NCBI GenBank assembly: GCA_947041315.1
Contig: CAMRDW010000002.1
Coordinates: forward strand, 1 to 56,352
DNA: 56,352 nt
Source of the DNA: an uncultured Enterovibrio sp.
Lineage (GTDB): Bacteria; Pseudomonadota; Gammaproteobacteria; Enterobacterales; Vibrionaceae
Direction: 5' to 3'
The notes under the pieces are model-generated. The model was not told where the DNA came from. It was given only the letters and a program-made list of their open reading frames with translations, and did not search any database. Shown here piece after piece: positions 35,632 to 44,319 of the stretch (positions within the stretch are counted from its first letter, which is position 1; the number at the start of each line of letters is the position of its first letter). The position numbers were made by a program, and so were the translations under genes.

Positions 35632-36645
35632 TCAGGTTCTTTCAGGTTCAAAAACAGGCTTTGTTTCGTCTTTTATTGCCTTTAATTGGCTTGTTTTTTT
35701 CCAACGTTTTAAGCCTGTGTGTGAACGCAATTGCGGATTGGCAATTTCATCTACAGCGAAATTGAGCAAAGACAAACCGATAGCGATAAAGGTTAAGGCC
35801 AAGCAAGGGGATAAAATTTCCCACCAAGCGCCCACTAACATCGAAGAGGAGGTTTGGACGTTATAGAGCATGACGCCCCAACTGATGGAATTGGGATCGC
35901 CAAGCCCTAAAAACGACAAACTGGCTTCCGTCATAATGGCCAGCAAAACACAGCCGATAAAACTGGCCCCAATGATGGACATTAAATTGGGCAATATTTC
36001 AACGGCGATGATCCGCCAAGGTTTTTCACCTAAGACTTCGGCCGCAAGAACAAACTCTTTTTCACGCACGCTCAAGGTTTGCGCTCGGATCACCCGCGCC
36101 CCCCAAGCCCAAGAGGTGATGGCGATGACGATGGCAATCGTTGTGGGACCCGCTTCCCCGATGAACGCGGCGATGATAAACAACAAAGGAAGCTGAGGAA
36201 CCACCAACATGATGTTCATGGCCGCGCTCAAATAATCATCGATTTTCCCACCAAAATAACCGGCAGTGATGCCGATGCTCGTCGCGAGGAAACACACCAA
36301 AACGCCGGCGCCAATTCCCACCGCAATAGAGGTTCTTGCGCCATAAACAAGCTGAGACCAAACATCTCGGCCCATTCTTGTGGTGCCCAAGACATGCTCT
36401 GCCTTTTCTGACATTCGCAGGGTGCGTTTGTTGGTTGCAAGGTGTGTGGCTATCCAGCCTTCTGGGTTATTTTTGGCCGCATTCACAACAAAAGCCGGGT
36501 ATTCGTGTGGGTTGCCGGTCCCTTTGTCGGGGGCATGCGTGGTAATGAAAGGGGCAAAAATCGCAGCCAGCATAAAGGTCAGTAAAATGCATAGACCCGC
36601 CATTGATTTGGGATTGCCCATGAGGAGCTTCAATATCATTTTCAT
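35632..36645 (-). CDS. Oligopeptide/chitobiose-type ABC transporter permease (DppC-like)
   Basis: This 337-residue inner-membrane permease is of the OppC/DppC class. It has an N-terminal helix (SMAGLCILLTFMLAAIFAPF), a long periplasmic loop with VLGTTRMGRDVWSQLVYGAR, and the ATPase-contact loop RAQTLSVREKEFVLAAEVLG. The C-terminal LSFLGLGDPNSISWGVML is a class hallmark. The start is ATG 36645, one base after the stop of the partner permease (TAAGATG), so the two are coupled. Its binding protein upstream is of the chitooligosaccharide type. No ATPase gene follows. Confidence 0.9.
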   Translation of the reverse strand: MKMILKLLMGNPKSMAGLCILLTFMLAAIFAPFITTHAPDKGTGNPHEYPAFVVNAAKNNPEGWIATHLATNKRTLRMSEKAEHVLGTTRMGRDVWSQLVYGARTSIAVGIGAGVLVCFLATSIGITAGYFGGKIDDYLSAAMNIMLVVPQLPLLFIIAAFIGEAGPTTIAIVIAITSWAWGARVIRAQTLSVREKEFVLAAEVLGEKPWRIIAVEILPNLMSIIGASFIGCVLLAIMTEASLSFLGLGDPNSISWGVMLYNVQTSSSMLVGAWWEILSPCLALTFIAIGLSLLNFAVDEIANPQLRSHTGLKRWKKTSQLKAIKDETKPVFEPERT

Positions 36646-36646
36646 C

Positions 36647-37633
36647 TTATTTTTTCCCTTTACGCAGGCGAGGATCCAAGTAAACAATCATGAGATCGGC
36701 CATAAAATTAAAAAAGAGCATAAACATGGTCATTAACAAAAGTTGCCCTTGTAATACTTGGTAATCACGGGCGTGAATGGCATTTAAAAGCACGGTTCCA
36801 AGGCCGGGATAGTTGAAAATCATTTCAACAATCAATTGACCACTGATGGCGCTTCCTAAGGCCATAGACAATGCGGTGACACTGGGCAGCATGGAATTTC
36901 TGGCGGCATAGTTAAAGACCACACGGTTTTCACTCAATCCCTTGGCTTTGGCCAAGGTGATATAGTCTTCGTTGAGCAGATTGATCATGTTGTTACGCAT
37001 GCTGATAAGAAAGCCGCCAATTTGCCCTATGGTGGCGCAAAATAACGGCAAGACGGCGTGGTAGGCCACGTCCTTATAGAATGCCCAACTTCCAAAATCA
37101 GGAAGGGTGCCGGAGGTGTATGCATTTCCTGAAGGGAACCATTCAAGCCCGATGGCGAAGGTGTAAAGCACGAGCATGGCGATCACAACAGAAGGAATAG
37201 ACTGAACAACCAACATGCTGGGTGAAATAAAGGCATCGTAATGGCTCCCACGTCGCCATGCGGCGAAAATCCCAAGAACAGAGCCAATGCAAAAGGCTAA
37301 AATAATGGCTGTCCCCGTTAAAAATAAGGACCAACCTACCGCGCCGCTTAAGAGTTCTGTGACTTCGATGGGGTAAAATTTAATCGACAATCCCCAATTG
37401 CCCGTAAAAATATTGGCAAGATAAGAAAAATACTGTTGGTACAAAGGGGCATCCACAAAGCCAAGCAATTTTTTCATCGCTTCAATGCGTTCAGGGGTCA
37501 CATGGGCCATGGCATTGGCAAACATCATGGTGACAGGATCCCCTGGCATGGCGCGAGGTAAGATAAAATTGAGGGTCGCAGCAAAGAGCAACGCCATCGC
37601 ATAAAATGACAATCGCCTTAAGAAAAAATCCAT
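36647..37633 (-). CDS. Oligopeptide/chitobiose-type ABC transporter permease (DppB-like)
   Basis: This 328-residue OppB/DppB-class permease has the start RRLSFYAMALLFAATLNFI, the family motif PRAMPGDPVTMMF, six membrane helices, the EAA loop NEDYITLAKAKGLSENRVVF and the end IVYLDPRLRKG. It forms a heteromeric channel with the DppC-like protein. AAGGAC lies about seven bases before ATG 37633. The gap to the binding-protein gene holds hairpins that could lower permease relative to binding-protein expression. Confidence 0.9.
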   Translation of the reverse strand: MDFFLRRLSFYAMALLFAATLNFILPRAMPGDPVTMMFANAMAHVTPERIEAMKKLLGFVDAPLYQQYFSYLANIFTGNWGLSIKFYPIEVTELLSGAVGWSLFLTGTAIILAFCIGSVLGIFAAWRRGSHYDAFISPSMLVVQSIPSVVIAMLVLYTFAIGLEWFPSGNAYTSGTLPDFGSWAFYKDVAYHAVLPLFCATIGQIGGFLISMRNNMINLLNEDYITLAKAKGLSENRVVFNYAARNSMLPSVTALSMALGSAISGQLIVEMIFNYPGLGTVLLNAIHARDYQVLQGQLLLMTMFMLFFNFMADLMIVYLDPRLRKGKK

Positions 37634-37673
37634 TTCTATGTCCTTAAAGTTAAAACAAGCCGCTCACCAGAGT

Positions 37674-37692
37674 CGCCTCTGAAAAAGAGGCG
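37674..37692. other. Hairpin between binding-protein and permease genes
   Basis: A 7-bp perfect stem (CGCCTCT with AGAGGCG) has a 5-base loop and TTTTTT on the plus-strand side. For the minus-strand operon it would be a stem without T-run, possibly an mRNA-stability element. Confidence 0.5.
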
Positions 37693-37850
37693 TTTTTTGA
37701 GTCTAAAAAGGAGAAGCAAACCTCGGTTATTTTCATTATTTAGTCATCATGATCCTTGAATAAGCGCCAAAAGTGGCAAACTGATCCAAACCCTGGGATG
37801 CATGTTTATTGAGAGGAAGTGTGTTTTTTTGCTCTTAAGCGAGATGAAAG

Positions 37851-37878
37851 AAGCCGTTGACGTTGAGGGCAACGGCTT
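37851..37878 (-). terminator. Hairpin just after the binding-protein gene
   Basis: A 9-bp perfect stem (AAGCCGTTG with CAACGGCTT) has a ten-base loop and a weak T-rich tail on the minus strand. A partial terminator here is common between an abundant binding protein and its permeases. Confidence 0.55.
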
Positions 37879-37885
37879 TCTTTTA

Positions 37886-39550
37886 TTAAGATCTCGGTTT
37901 TAAGTCTAAAACGTGCAGTAAACGTTCAGGAACACCCGCCCAAGACAAAGGACGTCCTTTGGGATTGTCAGCGCTCCACCAACCGGTAAAGCGGCTTTCA
38001 TTAAACTGATACACGTCAACACCGGACATCACAGGCACGGTGATTTGGTTTTCGGCGATGATTTTTTGGATTTTGTGTGCGATGTTTTTTTGTTCATCTT
38101 GTTTTGCTGTTTTGTAAAAGCTGTCAAGCAAGTTGTCTAACGTTTCATTTTTGTAAAAATGCATGGCAAAGCGAGGCATGCTTTCTCCTTGTTGATAACG
38201 AGAATGATACGCGCTTTCCCAGTATTTGTGAGGATCGGCCCCTAAGAAATAATTGGTATAAGCCACATCATAGGTGCCTGTAACCATGGCTTTGTTGTAC
38301 ACTGCGAAATCGGCTGTTCTGGCTTTCGCTTTGATACCCGCCGCTTCAAGCTGCTCGACGGTCAATTGCACCGTGTTGTTAAAATCGGTCCAGCCTGTTG
38401 GCGATTGGACTTCTAAATGGATGCTCTTGCCTGTTGGGGTTTCGACAAAACCGTCTCCATTAATGTCTCTAAATCCAGCTTTTTCTAATAAGGCCTTTGC
38501 GTTTTTTAGGTTGTAAGTGTTAAACCCGCGAAATGATTCATAGGTGTTTTTATCCGCCCAAAATTCAAAGACTTTCCCTAAACCAGAAGCATAATCATTG
38601 ACGACGCCATTGCCGTAAAAGGCAATATCGATGATTTTTTGACGATCAATGGACATGGAAAAGGCACGACGAAAATCGAGGTTATTAATGGCTTCGTTAT
38701 TCCCAGGATTGGGGGTTTTAAAGTTCAGCATCAAAGATTGGGTGCTGGCTGCGGGATACCAATATTTGTGGTTTTTATTTCGGCTGGTGTAGGTGCTTTC
38801 TATGTCTGGAATAAACGCCGCTGTCCAATCTAATTCTGATTTAATGATTTTACTTAAAAGTTGATCGTTATTGGCAATTTGTGGAACCCGTAGACAATCG
38901 ACCTCTAAATTGTCGTTATCCCAATAATGGGGATTACGGCATTGAACATAAAGCTGAGCGGTGAAAGTGCTTATTTCTGTAAAAGGCCCGCTTCCGACAG
39001 GGTTCGCGTTTGTATAAAGTTCAGGAAGATTGACGTCTTTCCATATGTGTTTTGGGACAATGGGAATGGTGGATATTTCGTATGGGAGGTTTGAATTGGC
39101 TTCTTTTAAATTAAAAATAACCTTGTTATTTTCTTGTTTGACCGATTTTATCCAACGCGCCATTCCTTTCGGATCAAGCTCTGGTTTTTCACGTAGAAGA
39201 TCAAAAGAATAGACAACATCTTCTGCAGTAAATGCCTGACCATCTGACCATTTTACCCCATCACGAATTTCAAAAACGACCTGCATGAGATCATCCGACA
39301 TGTAATAATTTTTGGCCAAACGCATTACGGGTTTATTGCCTTGCATTTGATTGAAAATAACCAAAGGCTCATAAATGAAGTCGGTCGTGGTCCGTAAATT
39401 GGTCGCCAAATACGGGTTGAAATTGCGGATCAGTGTGGGGTAAAAATCAGAAACAAGGGTGAGGTGTGTTTTTTCTGCGGCAACAGCGCCGGTTGAAAGC
39501 AATGAGGCCAAGATGAGCGCCGCCAGGGTGTTGTATCCATTCTTATGCAT
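37886..39550 (-). CDS. Periplasmic (GlcNAc)2/chitooligosaccharide-binding-type solute-binding protein
   Basis: This 554-residue family-5 solute-binding protein has a signal peptide (LAALILASLLSTGAVAA). It is strikingly close to the Vibrio chitooligosaccharide-binding protein CBP: TDFIYEPLVIFNQMQGNKPV, VKWSDGQAFTAEDVVYSF, DCLRVPQIANNDQLLSKII, SPTGWTDFNNTVQLTVEQL, RFAMHFYKNETLD, and the end WAGVPERLLHVLDLKP. As I recall, Vibrio CBP holds GlcNAc2 with Trp363, Asp365 and Trp513. The equivalents here are Trp387, Asp389 and Trp537, with the same 150-residue spacing. It leads the operon, with AAGGAAG before the ATG. The ligand is therefore probably a chitobiose-containing compound rather than a plain peptide. 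Confidence 0.88.
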   Translation of the reverse strand: MHKNGYNTLAALILASLLSTGAVAAEKTHLTLVSDFYPTLIRNFNPYLATNLRTTTDFIYEPLVIFNQMQGNKPVMRLAKNYYMSDDLMQVVFEIRDGVKWSDGQAFTAEDVVYSFDLLREKPELDPKGMARWIKSVKQENNKVIFNLKEANSNLPYEISTIPIVPKHIWKDVNLPELYTNANPVGSGPFTEISTFTAQLYVQCRNPHYWDNDNLEVDCLRVPQIANNDQLLSKIIKSELDWTAAFIPDIESTYTSRNKNHKYWYPAASTQSLMLNFKTPNPGNNEAINNLDFRRAFSMSIDRQKIIDIAFYGNGVVNDYASGLGKVFEFWADKNTYESFRGFNTYNLKNAKALLEKAGFRDINGDGFVETPTGKSIHLEVQSPTGWTDFNNTVQLTVEQLEAAGIKAKARTADFAVYNKAMVTGTYDVAYTNYFLGADPHKYWESAYHSRYQQGESMPRFAMHFYKNETLDNLLDSFYKTAKQDEQKNIAHKIQKIIAENQITVPVMSGVDVYQFNESRFTGWWSADNPKGRPLSWAGVPERLLHVLDLKPRS

Positions 39551-39661
39551 GAGTCTTCCTTACCGCATTAAAAAGCCAACAAAAATAACGAAAGTAATCT
39601 CCTTCGCTTCTCGAAGCCACTATGACGGTATTCATGAAATGCGGAAATGATAAATATCTCA

Positions 39662-39693
39662 AAATGAAATTTATATTGAGAATATTTTCATTT
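39662..39693. promoter_or_regulatory. Palindromic candidate operator upstream of the binding-protein gene
   Basis: AAATGAAA (39662-39669) and TTTCATTT (39686-39693) form a perfect 8-bp inverted repeat with a 16-base AT-rich spacer, 112 bases upstream of the start codon. This is the only strong palindrome in the operon's 5' region. Confidence 0.35.
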
Positions 39694-39893
39694 CTCGACA
39701 AGGCGTTTATTTTTTATGCATCAGAATGTTTGATTAAAAAAGGAAGGCGTATTTTTTAAAGGAAGCGCCTCATCCTTGAGTGCGAAAAGAAATGCAATGT
39801 GAAGATGCCTGAAATAGGACTGTTATGATTCATTATCCTGTTGTAAGGGAGGCGTTAAAAGGGCCGTCTGACAAGGGGGTCGATTAGGTTGCT

Positions 39894-40016
39894 TATACCT
39901 AAAATAATGGAAGATGCGCGCTTGCGACAAGCGAAGCCCCTGAGCATAGATGGACTCTGTGATCAGACTCCGCGAGGGTTGCCAACACCCACGCAGCGTC
40001 AAAGGCGACGGGCATA
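39894..40016 (+). repeat. ERIC-like repeat, 123 bp
   Basis: It runs from TATACCTAAAATAATGGAAG to GTCAAAGGCGACGGGCATA. It lies between the operon's upstream region and the end of dsbB. Confidence 0.78.
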
Positions 40017-40046
40017 ACATCTTTTCATTGTGTCGGTCTAAATGAA

Positions 40047-40586
40047 TCAAAATAAGCGAAAACGCTTAGGTTTACCTAAAAATTGTGAAATCAAAACGGT
40101 GAGGAAAATAAGGAGCATGCACCCGAAAATAAAAATAAGCCATTGTGGCATGGAAAAAGAAAGAAATTGCCAAACGATTTTTGAACATTCACCACTGGCT
40201 TCAAACATTGATGGAAACCATTGATTGAGCGGCGCCCAAGAGGGAAAAGAAACAAAAATATCGCACGTCTCGCCAAATAAATCATTGGGATCTGCAAATT
40301 GAAAGCGCACATGTTCAACCGAAAGTTTCAATCCCCAGGCGGCGGAAACTCCCCATGTAAGCAATCCTGACCAGCGTATTAAGACATTTTGTGGGGCCAT
40401 CATGCCTATCAAACCGGCGGCGAAAACGCCAAGCATAGCCAATCTCTCATAAATGCACATGACGCAGGGGGCGAGGTTCATTACATGCTGGAAATAAAGC
40501 GCACACATTTCGAAAATGAAAGCGAAAAGCATGAGTAAGAACCAAGCCAATCGACCTTTAGAAAGCGTATTGAAAAAGCAAAGCAT
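40047..40586 (-). CDS. dsbB: Disulfide bond formation protein B
   Basis: DsbB reoxidises periplasmic DsbA and passes electrons to quinones. The 179 residues have four membrane helices and the two cysteine pairs: Cys41-Val-Met-Cys44 (PCVMCIYER), at the same numbers as in E. coli, and the periplasmic-loop pair in GETCDIFV and SGECSK. The start is taken at ATG 40586, with GAGGAA about nine bases upstream; the frame runs 13 codons further. It follows nhaB, as in E. coli and Vibrio, though a terminator lies between them. Confidence 0.95.
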   Translation of the reverse strand: MLCFFNTLSKGRLAWFLLMLFAFIFEMCALYFQHVMNLAPCVMCIYERLAMLGVFAAGLIGMMAPQNVLIRWSGLLTWGVSAAWGLKLSVEHVRFQFADPNDLFGETCDIFVSFPSWAPLNQWFPSMFEASGECSKIVWQFLSFSMPQWLIFIFGCMLLIFLTVLISQFLGKPKRFRLF

Positions 40587-40613
40587 AGGGGGTCTGTTCC
40601 TCGTGATAAAAAG

Positions 40614-40639
40614 AAAGCCTCTCAATCTGAGGAGGCTTT
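40614..40639 (-). terminator. nhaB terminator
   Basis: An 8-bp perfect stem (AAAGCCTC with GAGGCTTT) has a minus-strand tail CTTTTT. It falls between the nhaB stop and dsbB, and overlaps the upstream part of the extended dsbB frame. Confidence 0.7.
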
Positions 40640-40660
40640 ATTTGGTGATTAAATGCGGTC

Positions 40661-42247
40661 TTAATGTGCTGAGATGACCGATTTTATTGGGTTCAATTCA
40701 CCCAGGTTGATTAAACCGAGATCGTGGAACCATTGTGTCATTGGAAGAAGCGTAAATTCAATGCACGCCAAGCCAATCAAACTTAATACAATGGTGTAGG
40801 GCAATGCCATGTAGACCATTTTTCCGTATGAAAGGCGCAGAAGGGGAGCCAATGTTGATGTCAAAAGAAACAAAAATGCGGCTTGTCCGTTGGGAGTTGC
40901 AACAGAAGGCAGATTGGTCCCTGTGTTGATGGCCACGGCCAATAATTCAAATTGTTCACGAGAAATAATCCCTTCTGTAAGTGCCGCTTTGACTTCTGTG
41001 ATGTAAACCGTTCCTACAAACACGTTATCTGAGACCATTGAGAGTAACCCGTTGGCGATGTAGAACATCGCAAGTTGGGCGGGACCTTCTAATTGCAATA
41101 CTGCGCTGATAATCGGGGTGAATAATTCTTGATCTACGATAACGGCCACAACAGAGAAAAACACGGCCAATAACGCAGTAAAAGGCAAGGCTTCTTGAAA
41201 GGCTTTACCGATGTGGTGTTCATCAATCACCCCAGTAAAGGAGGCTGCAAGAATAATCACGGACAAACCGACCAAGCCCACAGCGGCTAAGTGCATGGCC
41301 AAGGCTAAAATAAGCCACACAGCAATGAGCGCTTGAGCGATGAGTTTTGCGATGTCATTTTTTGTGCGCTTTGCTCGCTCTGCTTTATCAAATTCAATGA
41401 GAATTTGGCGTATATTTTCAGGTAATTGGCTCCCGTAATCGAAAAGTGCGAATTTTTCAATAACGACGCAAGTTAATAAACCGAAAATCAAGACAGGCAA
41501 AGATACGGGCAACATGCGAAGAATAAACTCACCAAATTCCCACCCAGTATTTTCAGCAATGATCAAGTTTTGAGGTTCACCGACCATGGTCATCACCCCA
41601 CCCAGGGCGGTTCCTATGCTGGCATGCATCAACAAACTGCGTAAAAAAGCACGGTATTTTTCTAAGTCGTCTCGGCTCAGCTCGTCGGATAAAGAGTCAT
41701 CTGAGGAAACATCGTGGCTTGGTGTAAAATCATTTCCAGAGGCGACGCGGTGATAGATGGAATAAAAACCAACCGCGACACTGATCACAACTGCGATCAC
41801 GGTTAAAGCATCTAAAAAGGCAGATAAAATGGCCGCAGTGATACAAAAAGCCAAGGACAGGCGTGTTTTAGAATGGATCCCCAATAGAATTTTTGTGAAG
41901 ATAAACAGCAAAAGCTGTTTCATGAAATAAATACCCGCCACCATGAAAATAAGCAGAAGTAAGACTTCTACATTGCTAATCAGTTCATGCATTACGGTGT
42001 CTGCGCTGGTCATTCCAATCATGACCGATTCAATGGCAAGCAATCCACCCGGTAAAAGTGGGTAGCATTTGAGTGCCATGGCAAGGGTGAAAATAAACTC
42101 CACAACCAACACCCAACCTGCGATGAAAGGATTGATGTAGAAAAGAAGGGGATTAATGATCAGAAAGGAAATGAGGGTCAGTTTGTACCAGTTTGGCGCT
42201 TTTCCGAGAAAATTTTGGAAAAAAGCGTTCCTAAGGGATATGGACAT
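40661..42247 (-). CDS. nhaB: Na+/H+ antiporter NhaB
   Basis: NhaB exports Na+ in exchange for protons in the inner membrane. The 528 residues, starting [20 protein letters not shown], match the family length. Conserved parts are [54 protein letters not shown] and [20 protein letters not shown], which hold the family's transport-core aspartates and asparagines. It is divergent from fadR and upstream of dsbB, the common arrangement. A NhaB antiporter fits a sodium-exposed (marine) habitat. Confidence 0.97.
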   Translation of the reverse strand: MSISLRNAFFQNFLGKAPNWYKLTLISFLIINPLLFYINPFIAGWVLVVEFIFTLAMALKCYPLLPGGLLAIESVMIGMTSADTVMHELISNVEVLLLLIFMVAGIYFMKQLLLFIFTKILLGIHSKTRLSLAFCITAAILSAFLDALTVIAVVISVAVGFYSIYHRVASGNDFTPSHDVSSDDSLSDELSRDDLEKYRAFLRSLLMHASIGTALGGVMTMVGEPQNLIIAENTGWEFGEFILRMLPVSLPVLIFGLLTCVVIEKFALFDYGSQLPENIRQILIEFDKAERAKRTKNDIAKLIAQALIAVWLILALAMHLAAVGLVGLSVIILAASFTGVIDEHHIGKAFQEALPFTALLAVFFSVVAVIVDQELFTPIISAVLQLEGPAQLAMFYIANGLLSMVSDNVFVGTVYITEVKAALTEGIISREQFELLAVAINTGTNLPSVATPNGQAAFLFLLTSTLAPLLRLSYGKMVYMALPYTIVLSLIGLACIEFTLLPMTQWFHDLGLINLGELNPIKSVISAH

Positions 42248-42342
42248 GATAGGTATCTCTTTCTTTTGTCAAACAAAGGTTTTGACGGTTTCAAAATATT
42301 AAACTTGGATCAATTTTAAGATGCAAGGTGTTTTTTAGGTGT

Positions 42343-42420
42343 TATATCCAAGAGAGTTGAATATGGGTCTTGAGTGGGTTTGCTTGTCGCCAACCTTTAT
42401 CTTCAAGCGTCTTGAGTATA
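42343..42420 (-). repeat. Truncated ERIC-like repeat
   Basis: TATATCCAAGAGAGTTGAAT starts one tip and TTCAAGCGTCTTGAGTATA ends the other. About 50 bp of the interior is missing. Confidence 0.55.
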
Positions 42421-42545
42421 TACCCCTTGCCTTTGAGAATGCAGTGTTGTCGACCGCGCGCTCAAAGTCCAATCAGAGAGTTCGTCCATGCCCCTAGGTA
42501 TTTTATCCTTGCCGTCGAGCTTCATCTTTAAATCTCTTGGGTAAA
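42419..42545 (-). repeat. ERIC-like repeat, full length, worn
   Basis: It runs 127 bp from TATACCCCTTGCCTTTGAGA to TCTCTTGGGTAAA and shares its TA with the end of the truncated copy. Confidence 0.68.
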
Positions 42546-42892
42546 GGACTCTGATGGATGGGATTGTGCGTTCCTTGTTTATCAAAAAAGGATTAAGCAT
42601 AAAAAGAAGTTAAATGGAAGTCAAAAAAAAGTAAATAAAAACAAAAAATAATCCCAAAAAAGAGCCATTTCGAAATAGAGCAGTCTTAATGTGAATATCA
42701 TGGTGATATAAGGGGAGGGAATTCAATAAAACAATAACAAGTACCCTCTTTTTTTAATGTGATGTCAGCCGTTAAAAGCGGATTTTAGGCTAAAAAGGCG
42801 CTTCCTCTCTCTTTCACGGCTTTCGAGGGGGTGGGCATCAGTGGTATGATGAAGTATTCGTAAAGAAGTAAAAGAAAATTGGATAACTGTCA
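42546..42892 (+). promoter_or_regulatory. fadR upstream region
   Basis: There is no gene. The stretch is A-rich. TATGAT at 42845-42850 could be a -10 for fadR, with a poor -35 (TTCGAG, 42822-42827) at 17 bases. Confidence 0.3.
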
Positions 42893-43750
42893 ATGGTTAT
42901 TAAGGCTGATAGCCCGGCTACATTTGCTGAAAAGTACATTATCGAGAGCATTTGGAAGAATCATTTCCCTCAAGGCTCAATTCTTCCAGCAGAACGAGAG
43001 TTGTCAGAGTTAATTGGAGTGACACGCACGACCCTCCGTGAGGTCCTTCAACGCTTGGCGCGGGATGGTTGGTTGACTATCCAACATGGAAAACCGACAC
43101 GCATTAATGATTATATGGAAACATCGGGACTGAGCATACTGGATACCTTGGTCACGCTTGAAGGTGTCGATGTTCATGGCGTTCTCGAAAACTTGTTGGC
43201 TGCACGCACGGATATCAGTGGTGTTTATTTTCGATATGCCATAAAAAATGACACTCCGGCTTGTATTGCTTTGATTGAGAAAGTGATCCATCAATGTGAG
43301 GCACTTCTTAATGCAGAAAATTTTAAAAGCTTTATTGAGACCTCTGAAGATAAATTGATCATTGAAAGAGACGTAAAAAAGATTGTTTCGACCTTTGGTA
43401 AACATGACGCGGATTTGACAGAAGCGATTTGCCTTGGTCGAGCGTTTAATTATTTTGATTACATGTTATTTCAAGGGATGGCGCAAGGCTCTGGCAATAA
43501 AGTGTATGTACTTACAATCAATGGAATGCGGAAGATTTATACCCGAGTGGGTGGGTATTATTTTATGGATAAAAAAGCCTGTGCACTCGCGTTAGATTTT
43601 TACCGTGATTTATTAAATATCACGAAAGCGACCAATTCATCTCAACTTGATGTTGCTGAACGTGTAAAACAATACGGACGAGAAACGGCTTTAGTGTGGT
43701 TTTCAAATCGTGAAACCATTGCCAAATTGATGCAAGAAGAAGAAGCCTGA
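42893..43750 (+). CDS. fadR: Fatty acid metabolism regulator FadR
   Basis: FadR is an acyl-CoA-responsive GntR-family factor that represses fad degradation genes and activates fab synthesis genes. The N-terminal winged helix is clear: PQGSILPAERELSELIGVTR and TTLREVLQRLARDGWLTIQHGKP. The C-terminal acyl-CoA domain follows. At 285 residues it is about 45 longer than E. coli FadR. The extra part lies around 135-185 (including LNAENFKSFIETSEDKLI), where Vibrio FadR carries its known insertion that adds a second ligand site. It is divergent from nhaB, as in Vibrio and E. coli. Confidence 0.95.
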   Translation: MVIKADSPATFAEKYIIESIWKNHFPQGSILPAERELSELIGVTRTTLREVLQRLARDGWLTIQHGKPTRINDYMETSGLSILDTLVTLEGVDVHGVLENLLAARTDISGVYFRYAIKNDTPACIALIEKVIHQCEALLNAENFKSFIETSEDKLIIERDVKKIVSTFGKHDADLTEAICLGRAFNYFDYMLFQGMAQGSGNKVYVLTINGMRKIYTRVGGYYFMDKKACALALDFYRDLLNITKATNSSQLDVAERVKQYGRETALVWFSNRETIAKLMQEEEA

Positions 43751-44248
43751 CTGGTATGATTTCCACCTAGGGGAAAATCGGGTTTGTCCACAGGGAGTGA
43801 ACCCCATGAGAGTGTCTTTGATTGGGGTGAGCAATGGCCGTTGATTTCCTAACCAGGGTGAGACCACGAACGTTTTTTGAACAAAGATATTGGGACTTGA
43901 TCCGTCGACATTGAACATGAAAGAAGCAGTCCGCATTCACTCTTGCATACCTAAGTCATTTAATTTGAGGGATGCTTTCAATAATGAACAGATAGGATCT
44001 CATCCGGACACCCAAAAACCGAAAGATGCCTTATTTTAGAGGCCATCAGTCGGTTTAATCCAAGACATTTGCGACGCGCTGATGATTGATCCCCTCGGAT
44101 GCCCTCGTATGCACTGATATGCTCTGAGGCGAGTTTACTGGGCTTTTATGTGACAAACCTTCTTTATTTTAGCGGTCAAGAGCCGCCTCACAGGCTTATT
44201 TAGAGCCTTCTTTATCTTCTTTGAAATCAGGAACTTCAAGCATAAAAA
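43751..44248. other. Gap between fadR and spoVR
   Basis: No gene was seen. A worn ERIC tip-like sequence (TACCTAAGTCATTTAATTTG) lies near 43948-43967. The rest shows nothing I recognise. Confidence 0.35.
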
Positions 44249-44270
44249 GAGGGCTTTTTGAATGCCCCTC
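44249..44270 (-). terminator. spoVR terminator
   Basis: GAGGGGC and GCCCTC pair with one bulge. On the minus strand the stem is followed by TTTTTATG. It lies about 50 bases after the spoVR stop. Confidence 0.6.
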
Positions 44271-44319
44271 CATTTATTCAGGTGTTGTCAAGACGGGCCA
44301 TTTTTTAAGAGATTTCAGA

